Shown here one piece after another: positions 1-7,617 of a DNA stretch of 64,000 nt. Origin of the DNA: Paenibacillus chondroitinus NBRC 15376 (GTDB lineage: Bacteria > Bacillota > Bacilli > Paenibacillales > NBRC-103111); the NCBI RefSeq assembly GCF_004000765.1, contig NZ_BILW01000024.1, forward strand, positions 1 to 64,000. Reading direction: 5' to 3'. The notes beneath the pieces are model-generated. The model saw nothing but the letters and a program-made list of their open reading frames with translations. It did not search any database and had not been told where the DNA came from. The translations under genes and the position numbers were made by a program. How positions within the stretch are numbered: position 1 is the stretch's first letter; each line of letters starts with the position of its first letter.

Positions 1-1309
1 CGAGCTCAAGCGGTATGGCTTGCAGCACCATGTGCGCAAGCCGCGGGTGCAGCCCTAACGCCGACACACGTTTCCCGTGCGGTGTTAGGCCGCCATCCTC
101 GTGCAGCGCGCCGAGCTGCACGAGCAGTTCCCGCGCCTGCTGATAAGCAGCAGCAGGCGGCATGTCCAGCCAGACCAGCTCCGCTGGGTCTGTCACGCCC
201 CAGGCGGCCAGCTCGAGCGCAAGCGGCGCCAGATCCGCTTCGCGGATCTCTGGCGTGGAGCTTGGCGCCAGCTGCCGCTGCTCGGTCTCGGTCCACAGGC
301 GGTAGCATACGCCTGGACCGAGACGGCCGGCACGGCCTCTCCGCTGATCGGCAGAGGCTGCGGACACAGGCACCGTCGTCAGGCGAGTCATGCCGGTGCG
401 CGGTGAAAAACGCGGCACCCGCATGAGGCCGCTGTCGATCACAACCGTGACGCCTTCGACGGTCAAAGAGGTCTCGGCGATCGAGGTCGCGAGCACGACC
501 TTGCGGTGCCCTGGCAGCAGGCATGGCGCCAAGGCCCGATCCTGCGCTTCCTGCGCCAGATTCCCGTAGAGAGGTACGATTTCCACCTCTTTTCCAAGCT
601 GCAGCGCTGCCAGGCTGCCTGCCACTCGGTGGATTTCCGCTGCGCCCGGAAGAAAAACGAGCAGGCTGCCTTCCTCCGTCTGTAAGGCTTGGCGAATACT
701 TTTGACCACCGTGGCTTCTAGTTTTTCCTCTTGTTTCGCATTCAAGTAATGCGTAGCCACGTGATAAGCGCGCCCTTCACTTTGAATAATCGGAGCCTGA
801 TCCAGCATGTCCGCTACAGGCTCAGCTTCAATTGTCGCCGACATGATGAGAATTCGCAGGTCTTCCCTTAGAAGCGTTTGCGATTGCCGGCTGAGTGCCA
901 AGCCCAAGTCTGCATGAAGGCTTCGCTCATGAAACTCATCAAAAATAACAATCCCCACCCCCTCCAGGGCAGGGTCTGTTTGAAGCATACGGGTAAGGAC
1001 TCCCTCCGTGATGACTTCAATCCGTGTGTTGGGTCCGACACAGGTATCATTTTTTACGCGATATCCCACGGTCTGTCCAACAGCTTCGCCCAGAAGTCGC
1101 GACATATAACGCGCCGCAGCGCGGGCTGCCAATCTCCTAGGCTCCAGCATTAAGATCTTCTGCTTATGCAGCCATGTTTCTTGCAAAAGGGCAAGCGGCA
1201 CTTGCGTTGTTTTCCCCGCACCCGGTTGAGCGACCAGCACAGCGCAGGCATGTGTTCGCAAAGCTTCTTTCAATTGCGGGAGAACCGACTCAATCGGTAA
1301 TGTGTTCAT
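1..1309 (-). CDS. hrpB: ATP-dependent helicase HrpB (5' part, cut by window edge)
   Basis: A DExH-box helicase of the HrpB family. The reading frame opens at ATG 1309 behind a GGAG-like site and stays open to base 1, giving about 436 residues of a protein normally near 820, so the C-terminal half lies outside the window. Reading the reverse strand shows Walker A QPGAGKTT (K33), motif II DEFH, motif III SAT and motif VI QRRGRAGR in the correct order. HrpB proteins are predicted RNA helicases whose cellular role in Gram-positives is poorly defined. The gene stands alone upstream of a divergent DUF2533 gene. The part nearest the window edge is visibly GC-richer than the intergenic DNA next to it. 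Identification is firm from motif order; the precise function is not. Confidence 0.9.
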   Translation of the reverse strand, partial: MNTLPIESVLPQLKEALRTHACAVLVAQPGAGKTTQVPLALLQETWLHKQKILMLEPRRLAARAAARYMSRLLGEAVGQTVGYRVKNDTCVGPNTRIEVITEGVLTRMLQTDPALEGVGIVIFDEFHERSLHADLGLALSRQSQTLLREDLRILIMSATIEAEPVADMLDQAPIIQSEGRAYHVATHYLNAKQEEKLEATVVKSIRQALQTEEGSLLVFLPGAAEIHRVAGSLAALQLGKEVEIVPLYGNLAQEAQDRALAPCLLPGHRKVVLATSIAETSLTVEGVTVVIDSGLMRVPRFSPRTGMTRLTTVPVSAASADQRRGRAGRLGPGVCYRLWTETEQRQLAPSSTPEIREADLAPLALELAAWGVTDPAELVWLDMPPAAAYQQARELLVQLGALHEDGGLTPHGKRVSALGLHPRLAHMVLQAIPLEL

Positions 1310-1394
1310 TTCTTTCACTCCGAGCTGTCAATAAGTCTTATTATCGATTGATCTATACGCTTTGATAGGTTTTCAGGTCCTCCACTCCGAAATA

Positions 1395-1422
1395 TCCGAA
1401 TATTTGTCGATTATTATTCGGA
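1395..1422. repeat. Inverted repeat between hrpB and the DUF2533 gene
   Basis: TCCGAATA and TATTCGGA are perfect 8-base arms separated by 12 bases. The repeat lies between the two divergent start codons, where an operator would be expected. No regulator is recognisable and there is no T-run for a terminator. Confidence 0.3.
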
Positions 1423-1504
1423 ATTCCGCTTGTAAAAACTGTTCCTGACCCACTCAATCGTGTATACTGAAGGAATATCTGGTCACGAAAAGGAGTACTT
1501 GAAG

Positions 1505-1759
1505 ATGAATGTACACGAAGCGATAACCAAACATTCGAATGCACAGCATCTGCACTTGGTGCGTTTTGCCGAACTGGACGCGCAGCGCGAGAGTGCGATT
1601 GATGCAGCAGTTGAACTGTGCAAAAGCGGACAGCCGTTTACCGTTGATGCGATCAATGCGGTTACGGCTCAAATCATCGCCCACGCCAAAGAAGGTATCT
1701 CTCCTCTACGTTCTTATGTAACCGAGGACATGGTACGCGATTACGTAAACAAAGGGTAG
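1505..1759 (+). CDS. DUF2533 family protein (YpbS-like)
   Basis: A small soluble protein of 84 residues beginning MNVHEAI. I chose ATG 1505 because an AAAGGAG site sits about eight bases upstream; the longer frame from 1460 has no such site. Composition and sequence (HSNAQH, ELDAQRE, GQPFTVDAIN, and a C-terminal MVRDYV) fit the DUF2533/YpbS family of Bacillales, whose function is unknown. No signal peptide or membrane segment is present. It is followed after 13 bases by a small membrane protein gene and probably shares its transcript, which ends at the hairpin near 1950. A TATACT -10-like element precedes it at about 1462. Confidence 0.7.
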   Translation: MNVHEAITKHSNAQHLHLVRFAELDAQRESAIDAAVELCKSGQPFTVDAINAVTAQIIAHAKEGISPLRSYVTEDMVRDYVNKG

Positions 1760-1772
1760 GAGATAAAAATCA

Positions 1773-1937
1773 ATGGGAATTCTAACATTTGTAGCCATGC
1801 TGGTGATAGGATCGGCCTTTAGCGCCGGATTCTTGCTTTTGTTTAAACGTAAAATTGCGCTTGGAATCGTTTGTTTCGGACTCTCCATCGCAGGTTATAT
1901 CGTTTACTCCTACATAGCGACTAAATACTTCGTCTAA
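1773..1937 (+). CDS. Small two-helix membrane protein
   Basis: An uninterrupted 54-codon frame starts at ATG 1773, with a GGAGAT ribosome binding site about eight bases upstream. It encodes two hydrophobic segments (about residues 2-22 and 29-48) separated by a short positive turn, LFKRK. It is directly downstream of the DUF2533 gene and just upstream of a terminator, so the two very probably form one transcript. I do not recognise a family. The topology, ribosome binding site and operon position are the evidence that it is real. Confidence 0.6.
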   Translation: MGILTFVAMLVIGSAFSAGFLLLFKRKIALGIVCFGLSIAGYIVYSYIATKYFV

Positions 1938-1949
1938 CATGCTTTGGAT

Positions 1950-1980
1950 AACCGGTCGGCTTAGCTGATCGGTTCTTTTT
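1950..1980 (+). terminator. Rho-independent terminator
   Basis: AACCGGTCGGCT pairs with AGCTGATCGGTT (with two G-U pairs) and is followed by CTTTTT. It ends the DUF2533/small membrane protein transcript. Confidence 0.75.
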
Positions 1981-2135
1981 CAACTCTAAGCTTCCCCTTA
2001 ATTTAGCTGTGTTCAGCACTGGACCCATGAAATTGACTGTTATCGCTTGAGCGGTTACCCCCTCCGCCAATTATCCCAGTAACGCTGAATTTTGCCTGTG
2101 CTGGGTGATCTCCACCGGCGCTATTCCATTCTTTT

Positions 2136-2774
2136 TCACACAAACAAGGCATGTTTCCTTAGCGTTTGAAAAACCAGATCGTAATAAGCAGCTGGGTGCG
2201 GGACCAAATCATTCAGAGACACGAGCAAACTCGTTTCTTCCAGCTGTCCGTTTCCTCCTGTTCGATAGCCCTCTGCTTTCAACTCTCCGATTTCTCCATG
2301 CACCAAACGCTCTAACCCCGCTGCACTCACTTTAAATAAACCCGTTACCTCATCTGCTTGTAAAACATATTTGTCCAGAGATTGATCGCAGCGGTAAATA
2401 AAAACATGGCAAAACTCACGATCGATAAGATGATCAGACATCAGATCTTCTTCTGCAAAAAGTCCACATGGTACCAGCTCATTGAAGTCCACGCTCAATC
2501 CCAGCTCTTCCTTCATCTCTCGCGCGCCATCTTGAACGGTTTCCCCCGCTGCCAGATGTCCAGCACAGGAGATGTCGAGCAGATTCGGAAACAGGTCCTT
2601 ATCTGGATGTCTTAACTGAAGCAAAAGAGCAGGGTTTTCGCTTTCCAGACTTACAATCCAGCATTGAAAAGTAGCATGCCATAAACCTTTCGCATGGACT
2701 TCCGAGCGTGGAGCTTGTCCAAGCCAATTCATTTTCTCATCATAAATATCAAACATTTCTTCGGACTTATTCAA
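2136..2774 (-). CDS. NUDIX hydrolase (IPP-isomerase-like subgroup)
   Basis: A NUDIX-fold pyrophosphohydrolase. The Nudix box is complete: GHLAAGETVQDGAREMKEELGL follows the G-x5-E-x7-REU-x-EE-x-GU pattern and supplies the metal-binding glutamates. The opening MFDIYDEKMNWLGQAPR and the WHATFQCWI stretch resemble the IPP isomerase/YfcD-type NUDIX subgroup, often annotated as hydrolases of unknown substrate. The frame is open from TTG 2807, but an AGGAGG site lies 11 bases before TTG 2774, which I prefer; ATG 2756 is a third option. Downstream of a DUF2164 and a Dabb-domain gene on the same strand, so the three may be cotranscribed. Substrate unknown. Confidence 0.85.
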   Translation of the reverse strand: MNKSEEMFDIYDEKMNWLGQAPRSEVHAKGLWHATFQCWIVSLESENPALLLQLRHPDKDLFPNLLDISCAGHLAAGETVQDGAREMKEELGLSVDFNELVPCGLFAEEDLMSDHLIDREFCHVFIYRCDQSLDKYVLQADEVTGLFKVSAAGLERLVHGEIGELKAEGYRTGGNGQLEETSLLVSLNDLVPHPAAYYDLVFQTLRKHALFV

Positions 2775-2811
2775 CGTGCTCTGTTCCTCCTCAGACCAAC
2801 CTGACAACTAG

Positions 2812-3066
2812 CTATCTGCGCGTTTTTTTGGAAATTTTCATCGCGTACAGATCTTCTTCCAAGACACTCATTCTATCCATTAACGTTTTGCCGGCATCTT
2901 CAATCGCCTGATTATAAATAGGTGCCGCCAATTGTTGGATCATATAGTCCAACAGTTGTTCCGCCGCTAAATTCCCCATCGTAACACCATGATCGTTTTC
3001 CATATGCTCCTGCAAGTCACTGATCAGTATATTTTTCTCTTCCTTCGGTAGTTTCAACGGTTTCAT
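2812..3066 (-). CDS. DUF2164 family protein
   Basis: An 84-residue soluble protein. The sequence KLPKEEKNILISDLQEHMENDHG, followed by GNLAAEQLLDYM and YNQAIEDA, matches the layout of the DUF2164 family, small helical proteins of unknown function in Bacillales and other bacteria. No signal peptide. It lies 11 bases downstream of the Dabb-domain gene and 37 bases upstream of the NUDIX start, all on the same strand, which suggests one transcript. Function cannot be stated. Confidence 0.7.
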   Translation of the reverse strand: MKPLKLPKEEKNILISDLQEHMENDHGVTMGNLAAEQLLDYMIQQLAAPIYNQAIEDAGKTLMDRMSVLEEDLYAMKISKKTRR

Positions 3067-3077
3067 CCTGAAGCTCC

Positions 3078-3386
3078 TTATTCGTATACAGTTAAATCAA
3101 TTTCTTGAAAACGGCTGACTTCATTTACCCAACGCTCTGCAACATATTTCGTATGTACGGGATGAACATTATACGCGTCATAGGCCGCTTGATCCGCAAA
3201 AACCATGGAAAATCCGAAATCATAATCCGTCTTGGCACTCACCTGACGAAATACTTCAAATTGCTCGACCCCAGGTATGGCCGCAAGCTCTTGCGCGCTT
3301 CCTCTGAGAAACTGCTCAGCTTCAGGAGTGTCCTTGCCAACTTGCAAATTAAAAACAACCATATGTTTAATACGCTTTGAATTCAT
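3078..3386 (-). CDS. Dabb (stress-responsive A/B barrel) domain protein
   Basis: A 102-residue ferredoxin-like alpha/beta-barrel protein. The pattern IKHMVVFNLQVG near the N-terminus, a central YDFGFSMVF strand and the terminal HPVHTKYV helix are characteristic of the Dabb domain, which usually forms dimers and in bacteria mostly lacks an assigned reaction. AAAGGAG lies upstream of ATG 3386. It is the first gene of a short minus-strand set with DUF2164 and NUDIX genes. The family is clear; the role is not. Confidence 0.75.
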   Translation of the reverse strand: MNSKRIKHMVVFNLQVGKDTPEAEQFLRGSAQELAAIPGVEQFEVFRQVSAKTDYDFGFSMVFADQAAYDAYNVHPVHTKYVAERWVNEVSRFQEIDLTVYE

Positions 3387-3586
3387 CGTCTCATGTCTCC
3401 TTTTTTATCCAACTTCACTTATTATAGCGGATTTTGCTGGTGTGAACTACACAACCTATAGATCAGCTTTCATGTACAGCTTTAAAGAGATTTTTCGCAT
3501 CCCTTCCTTATTATGGAGAATAAAATAGTCCCCAAGTGTACACGTTAAGGCTGAACGTTAATCTGACGCAGAAAGGATGTCCAACG

Positions 3587-3763
3587 ATGGAAAACAAAAA
3601 ACATACAGGCAACTACAAAGGAACAACGAATATGAATGCAAAAAATCAGGACATGGAGTTCGTGAATGACACGTTGGAAAATGCACCTAGTATCACCCCT
3701 GTCAATTTAGCTAAAGACGATATTAGCGAAAGCGATGAGGGCCATCAATTAAATCAGAAGTAA
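3587..3763 (+). CDS. Small hydrophilic protein of unknown function
   Basis: A 58-residue frame starting at ATG 3587, preceded by AGAAAGGAT. The product is rich in Asn, Lys, Asp and Glu with no hydrophobic segment and looks unfolded (MENKKHTGNYKGTTN...). Small hydrophilic genes like this are common in spore formers, but no SASP signature is visible. It stands alone between divergent Dabb and ypdA genes and is followed by a terminator-like hairpin. I do not recognise a family. Confidence 0.5.
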   Translation: MENKKHTGNYKGTTNMNAKNQDMEFVNDTLENAPSITPVNLAKDDISESDEGHQLNQK

Positions 3764-3780
3764 TTCAGGCAACGTAGATG

Positions 3781-3832
3781 AAGGGCAGATTGCTTTCCGA
3801 AACTTAATCGGGTTGCTCTCTGCTCTATTTTT
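3781..3832 (+). terminator. Probable terminator
   Basis: AGGGCAGATTGC can pair imperfectly with the GCTCTCTGCTCT stretch and is followed by ATTTTTAC. It would end the small hydrophilic gene before ypdA. Confidence 0.45.
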
Positions 3833-3909
3833 ACTTGCCCAAACTTGGCATCCCCTTCAGCTTGCGCTACTATAGGATGAGGGAAATGCTAAGAGGAGGT
3901 TGTCATACT

Positions 3910-4899
3910 TTGGAACAGGTTATCGTCGTAGGGGCAGGGCCTTGCGGATTATCCGCCGCTGTCGCTTTGCAGCGTGAAGGTCTTTCCCCCTTATTGATAG
4001 AAAAAAGCTGCATTGTGAACGCCATTTATTTGTATCCTACGTATTTACAGTTTTTCAGCACACCGGAGCTGCTCGAGATTGGCGGCTACCCTTTCTCCAC
4101 CCCTCATGAAAAGCCATATCGCCAAGAAGCACTGGTTTACTATAGAGAGGTCGCCAGAAGAGAGCAGCTTCGCATTAATTCCTATGAGGAAGTTGTTTCT
4201 ATTGAACCAATAGAAACAGGATTTAGCGTCCATACCGCAGATCAATTTGGCAAAAAGAAAGTCTATACAGCTAAGAAAGTTATTGTAGCTACCGGTTATT
4301 TTGATCATCCGAATATGCTTGGAATCCCTGGAGAGGATCTGCCGAAAACGACGCACTATTATAAGGAGGCTCATCCTTATTCCGGCGCCAAGGTCGCCAT
4401 CATCGGGGGGAATAACTCCGCTGTCGATGCCGCTATGGATTTGCTCCGCGTAGGCGCTGAGGTCACGGTTATTTATCGAGGGAGCCATTTCTCAGCCAGT
4501 ATTAAACCATGGGTCCGACCTCTTTTTGAAAGCAATGTGAACAAAGGCAGAATCCAGATGTGGTTTGACTCCCAGGTTGAACAGATTGATGAACACTCCA
4601 TCTTGGTGCGTAAAGAAAGCGAACGAGTCACCTTGGATAATGACTTCGTGTTGGCGCTAACCGGCTTCCGGCCTGATCGCGAACTGCTGACTTCGCTCGG
4701 CGTCGGTTTTCATGAAGAAACGAATGCTCCGATTGTTAATCCTGAAACGATGGAGACGAGTATCCCGGGGTTGTATGTGGCGGGTGTCGTGGCTTCCTCC
4801 AAGTATGATGCGAACGAAATTTTCATTGAATCAGGCCGGCTGCATGGTTTAGCAATTACCAAACATATCATGTCCACAATTACCCTTCAATCTAGCTGA
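3910..4899 (+). CDS. ypdA: YpdA-family FAD/NAD(P)-dependent bacillithiol disulfide reductase
   Basis: A two-dinucleotide-fold flavoprotein of 329 residues that fits YpdA/Bdr, proposed to recycle oxidised bacillithiol using NADPH. The FAD-binding motif VGAGPCGLSAA is at residues 7-17, with the Cys in the position seen in YpdA proteins. The NAD(P) motif IIGGNNSAVDAAMD is near residue 165, and the GLYVAG C-terminal FAD contact is present. The frame is open from 3835, but TTG 3910 has an AGGAGG site ten bases upstream and gives the usual family length. The perfect terminator overlaps its stop codon. bshB2 in the same window agrees with a bacillithiol-producing organism. Confidence 0.85.
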   Translation: MEQVIVVGAGPCGLSAAVALQREGLSPLLIEKSCIVNAIYLYPTYLQFFSTPELLEIGGYPFSTPHEKPYRQEALVYYREVARREQLRINSYEEVVSIEPIETGFSVHTADQFGKKKVYTAKKVIVATGYFDHPNMLGIPGEDLPKTTHYYKEAHPYSGAKVAIIGGNNSAVDAAMDLLRVGAEVTVIYRGSHFSASIKPWVRPLFESNVNKGRIQMWFDSQVEQIDEHSILVRKESERVTLDNDFVLALTGFRPDRELLTSLGVGFHEETNAPIVNPETMETSIPGLYVAGVVASSKYDANEIFIESGRLHGLAITKHIMSTITLQSS

Positions 4900-4913
4900 T
4901 TGAAGGTTTTTTT
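4884..4913 (+). terminator. Rho-independent terminator overlapping the ypdA stop
   Basis: CCTTCAATC and GATTGAAGG form a perfect 9-bp stem with a 5-base loop, followed by seven T. The stop codon of ypdA lies within the stem. Confidence 0.9.
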
Positions 4914-4948
4914 CTATGAAAATATTTCCTGTTTTTCATAGATCCCTC

Positions 4949-4998
4949 TTCCAATGCGAACATTTGTTTGATATAATAAAAACAAGAACAAATGTTCC
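4949..4998 (+). promoter_or_regulatory. Promoter bracketed by two LexA/SOS-box-like sites
   Basis: CGAACATTTGTTTG (4957-4970) lies just upstream of a consensus -10 TATAAT (4972-4977), and AGAACAAATGTTCC (4985-4998) lies just downstream of it. The second contains the perfect GAAC-N4-GTTC core of the Bacillus SOS box; the first has one core mismatch. A LexA dimer on either would block RNA polymerase. A TTCCAA -35-like element is at 4949-4954 with 17-base spacing. Confidence 0.65.
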
Positions 4999-5020
4999 AT
5001 TTAGATGAGGAGGTAGTTAC

Positions 5021-5323
5021 ATGATGAACGCCAGTCACAATTTCCGGTTTATTGAGAGAGATTATTGGTACCATAAGGCATTGTGTGACACTGACCATCT
5101 GCTCCCTGGACAGATTGACGCCATGCTGGATGAAGCACATACTCACTATGCCGATTATACGTTCAAGTTCTATGACGACGGCTCCGTGATTATCATAGAC
5201 AATGACACGAATAACCGAATCAAGCCAAGAGAATTAACTGGCGCCGTTTATGATTTTTACATTCGCAAGCGGATCTATTTAATCAAATATAATTTGATGG
5301 AGAAGCAACTCCAATATGCCTGA
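5021..5323 (+). CDS. Unknown 100-residue protein, probably SOS-regulated
   Basis: A soluble protein starting at ATG 5021 behind GAGGAGG; ATG 5024 is equally possible. It has no signal peptide, no membrane segment and no domain I recognise. It is rich in Tyr, Asp and His (RDYWYHK, HTHYADYTFKFYDDGS) and ends in a basic/hydrophobic stretch IRKRIYLIKYNL. The upstream region carries two SOS-box-like sites flanking the -10, and the convergent neighbour tag has the same arrangement, so I infer induction by DNA damage. It shares a bidirectional terminator with tag. What it does cannot be read from the sequence. Confidence 0.75.
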   Translation: MMNASHNFRFIERDYWYHKALCDTDHLLPGQIDAMLDEAHTHYADYTFKFYDDGSVIIIDNDTNNRIKPRELTGAVYDFYIRKRIYLIKYNLMEKQLQYA

Positions 5324-5337
5324 GTGAAAGCACACAA

Positions 5338-5388
5338 AAGGCCATCTGCTAGGGACATTCATCCTTAACCGATGGCCTTCACTTTTTT
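5338..5388. terminator. Bidirectional terminator between the SOS-linked gene and tag
   Basis: AAGGCCATC pairs with GATGGCCTT. T-rich runs follow on the plus side (ACTTTTTT) and on the minus side (TTTTGTG). It serves two convergent genes. Confidence 0.75.
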
Positions 5389-5950
5389 AATTCACGCCGT
5401 GATAACGGAAGCACTTTTGGTTATGATCGTTCACCATGCCGACGGCTTGCATGTACGCATAGCAAATCGTCGAACCTACGAACTTGAAACCACGTTTTTT
5501 CAAATCCTTGCTCATGGCATCTGAAATCTCCGATGTCGCCGGCACATGACTCATATCCGTCCAGTGATTCATGATCGGTTGACCGCCAACAAATCCCCAT
5601 ATATATCGGTCGAAAGACCCGAATTCTTGCTGCACTTTCAGATAAGCTTTGGCATTCTGGACGACCGCTGCGATTTTCAATCGATTGCGTACGATCCCGG
5701 GATGCAGCAGAAGCTCTGCCAGTTTCTTGTCATCATACTGCGTGATGATTTCCGGATCAAATCCATCAAATGCTTCGCGATAACCTTCCCGCTTTTTCAA
5801 TATGGTATACCAGCTTAATCCAGCTTGTGCCCCTTCCAGATTCAGCATCTCAAATAATTTGCGATCATCATGGACTGGAACACCCCATTCATGATCATGG
5901 TAATTGACATATAACGGATCCTCATTGACCCAAGAGCATCTGACCGTCAT
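5387..5950 (-). CDS. tag: DNA-3-methyladenine glycosylase I
   Basis: Removes 3-methyladenine from alkylated DNA, starting base excision repair. The Tag family signature is present: RCSWV...YHDHEWGVPV at the N-terminus, LFEMLNLEGAQAGLSW in the helix-hairpin-helix core, and a C-terminal GSTICYAYMQAVGMVNDH with His and Cys residues of the Tag zinc site. The frame is open from GTG 5959, but GAGGTGA is better placed for ATG 5950. Its promoter (TGGACA-17 bp-TATAAT) overlaps two SOS-box-like sites, which suggests LexA control. It converges on a small gene with the same kind of promoter. Confidence 0.92.
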   Translation of the reverse strand: MTVRCSWVNEDPLYVNYHDHEWGVPVHDDRKLFEMLNLEGAQAGLSWYTILKKREGYREAFDGFDPEIITQYDDKKLAELLLHPGIVRNRLKIAAVVQNAKAYLKVQQEFGSFDRYIWGFVGGQPIMNHWTDMSHVPATSEISDAMSKDLKKRGFKFVGSTICYAYMQAVGMVNDHNQKCFRYHGVN

Positions 5951-5976
5951 TTTATACACTCACCTCATCCAGATAT

Positions 5977-6024
5977 CGAACACTTGTTCTCCTTTATTAT
6001 AGAACCAATGCGAACAGATGTCCA
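5977..6024 (-). promoter_or_regulatory. tag promoter bracketed by two LexA/SOS-box-like sites
   Basis: On the minus strand, TGGACA (6024-6019), 17 bases and TATAAT (6001-5996) form a good sigma-A promoter. CGAACACTTGTTCT (5977-5990) has a perfect GAAC-N4-GTTC core just downstream of the -10. CGAACAGATGTCCA (6011-6024), with one core mismatch, covers the -35. Confidence 0.65.
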
Positions 6025-6031
6025 GTTTCAA

Positions 6032-6838
6032 TTAACCAAGGGTAAGCAGATTGTAAAATTGTTTCGTATTGTGCAGGATCGTCTCTGCCACGATGTCTGA
6101 CTCCACAGCATGCAGAAGCGAAATCTGCTCAATGACATTGTGGATCATTCGCGGATGTGTCATTTGACCCGCGAAGATGCCTTCGAACGGCCATGGTCCG
6201 TCTGTTTCGACCATAAGCAGTTCAAGCGGATAATTTCGAACGAGCTCACGAATTTCTTCTTCATACAGAACATCCGGCGTGATGGAGATATAATATCCGG
6301 CTTGAATCATACGTTGAACGGTCTGAGGCGACCCTTTAAACCAATGAAAATGCGCCTTAGAAATACCATGTTTCTCAAGTAGATCGCACACGATATCGGC
6401 ATCTTCGTAGACCGCATGCAGGACGACAGGTTTTTCTAACTTTGCTGCAAGCTCCAAGAATCGTTCCAGCAGTTGAACATAAGGGGTATAATCAAGTTGT
6501 TCCCCTCTTTCTTCCGCTTCGAGCCTGCGATAGTACGGCAAGCCGATCTCACCCACTGCGACCATAGTACTTGCACGTTCGTTTATCCATTTTAACAGCT
6601 CCTGGACGTCAGCTTCATGAGGGATCTCTTGCTCGGGATGAAAGCCATACGCCGCATAAACCTGGTTTGGTGCTTGTAAGCTCAGCCGCTCCGTTGCCAA
6701 ACAGGATGCCAAGTGTCTGGATACCGCAATCAACGCCTCGACTTGCGATTGATCCAGCTCTGACACGATCTTCTGAGCTTCTGTTTCTGAATACATATCA
6801 AGATGTATATGTGCATCAATGGCATTGTTATTATTCAT
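6032..6838 (-). CDS. TatD-family metal-dependent hydrolase linked to thiamine-precursor uptake
   Basis: A TIM-barrel hydrolase of the TatD family, 268 residues. Visible metal ligands are the N-terminal HIH (DAHIHLDMY), the Glu of VGEIGLPYY, His in VVLHAV, His in AHFHWFKG and the Asp of VETDGPW. Classical TatD enzymes are DNases or deacylases. It is the last gene of the TPP-riboswitch operon and its ATG overlaps the stop of thiZ by four bases, so it probably acts in salvage of thiamine or pyrimidine precursors; this is inference. GGAG lies upstream of ATG 6838. Confidence 0.8.
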   Translation of the reverse strand: MNNNNAIDAHIHLDMYSETEAQKIVSELDQSQVEALIAVSRHLASCLATERLSLQAPNQVYAAYGFHPEQEIPHEADVQELLKWINERASTMVAVGEIGLPYYRRLEAEERGEQLDYTPYVQLLERFLELAAKLEKPVVLHAVYEDADIVCDLLEKHGISKAHFHWFKGSPQTVQRMIQAGYYISITPDVLYEEEIRELVRNYPLELLMVETDGPWPFEGIFAGQMTHPRMIHNVIEQISLLHAVESDIVAETILHNTKQFYNLLTLG

Positions 6839-7599
6839 GATAGGATCTCCTGACGCAGTAGCCCTTGAATATGTTGGCGGAGCTCGTGAAATTCCGGGTC
6901 CGTCATCACTTTTTCATGTCGTGGCCGATCAAATGGCACAACAAATTGTTCGAGTACTTGTGCAGGTTTGCTCGAGAGAACATAAATGCGATCCGAGAGG
7001 AATATCGCCTCTTCAATGCTATGTGTCACAAACAGAATGGACCGTTTGTTTTGTTCCCATATGTTTAGCAGCCAAGACTGCATTGCTTGCCGTGTTAAAG
7101 CGTCCAAAGAGCCGAACGGCTCATCGAGGCACATGACCTCTTGGGGGCTCAAGAGTGCGCGCAGAAACGACACACGCTGCTGCATACCGCCAGACAACAC
7201 ATGCGGCAGCTCATGCTCATAGCCCCCTAATCCAACCTTAGGCAGCCATTCTCTTGCTTTGTCCAAGGCATCAGCACGCGATACCCCTGCAACCTCCTGC
7301 GCGAGCGCAACATTCGCTTCAATTGAGCGCCATGGGAATAACGCCGACTGCTGCGGCATATAGCTGATAAGCCCCTTGCTTCCAGTCACGCTCAAGCCAT
7401 CCAGCCAAACCTCTCCTGAGGAAGGAGCAATGAGCCCGCCAATGATGTGAAACAGCGTGCTTTTCCCGCTTCCGGATGGCCCGATGATGGAAACGAACTC
7501 TCCCTCTTTGACATGCAGTGAGATATCAGATAGCACGGGGACCTGCTGTTTTTTGCCCGTGAACGTGTGATGGATCCCTTTCAGTTCTAATTTGCTCAA
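6835..7599 (-). CDS. thiZ: ABC transporter ATPase, thiamine-precursor (HMP) uptake, ThiZ-type
   Basis: The nucleotide-binding subunit of a nitrate/sulfonate/HMP-type importer, 254 residues. Walker A GPSGSGKS is near residue 40, the signature LSGGMQQR near 135, Walker B VMCLDEPFG near 155, and the switch His in FVTHSIEEA near 190. TTG 7599 is the start, with GGGGAGAAAGG upstream. It lies between the permease gene and the TatD-like gene, in an operon with a ThiY-type binding protein under a TPP riboswitch. That context assigns it to uptake of the pyrimidine moiety of thiamine or a related compound rather than to nitrate or sulfonate. Confidence 0.85.
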   Translation of the reverse strand: MSKLELKGIHHTFTGKKQQVPVLSDISLHVKEGEFVSIIGPSGSGKSTLFHIIGGLIAPSSGEVWLDGLSVTGSKGLISYMPQQSALFPWRSIEANVALAQEVAGVSRADALDKAREWLPKVGLGGYEHELPHVLSGGMQQRVSFLRALLSPQEVMCLDEPFGSLDALTRQAMQSWLLNIWEQNKRSILFVTHSIEEAIFLSDRIYVLSSKPAQVLEQFVVPFDRPRHEKVMTDPEFHELRQHIQGLLRQEILS

Positions 7600-7617
7600 G
7601 TTCCTTTCTCCCCTTCC

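Noticed and set aside
1-705. Several open frames on both strands (for example 6-524 minus, 82-426 plus, 523-705 plus)
   Set aside because: They are GC-rich shadow frames of hrpB, whose frame with all helicase motifs runs through the same bases.
2000-2135. Terminator or relic after the NUDIX gene (CCCAG/CTGGG)
   Set aside because: The loop is long, no T-run follows and pairing is short.
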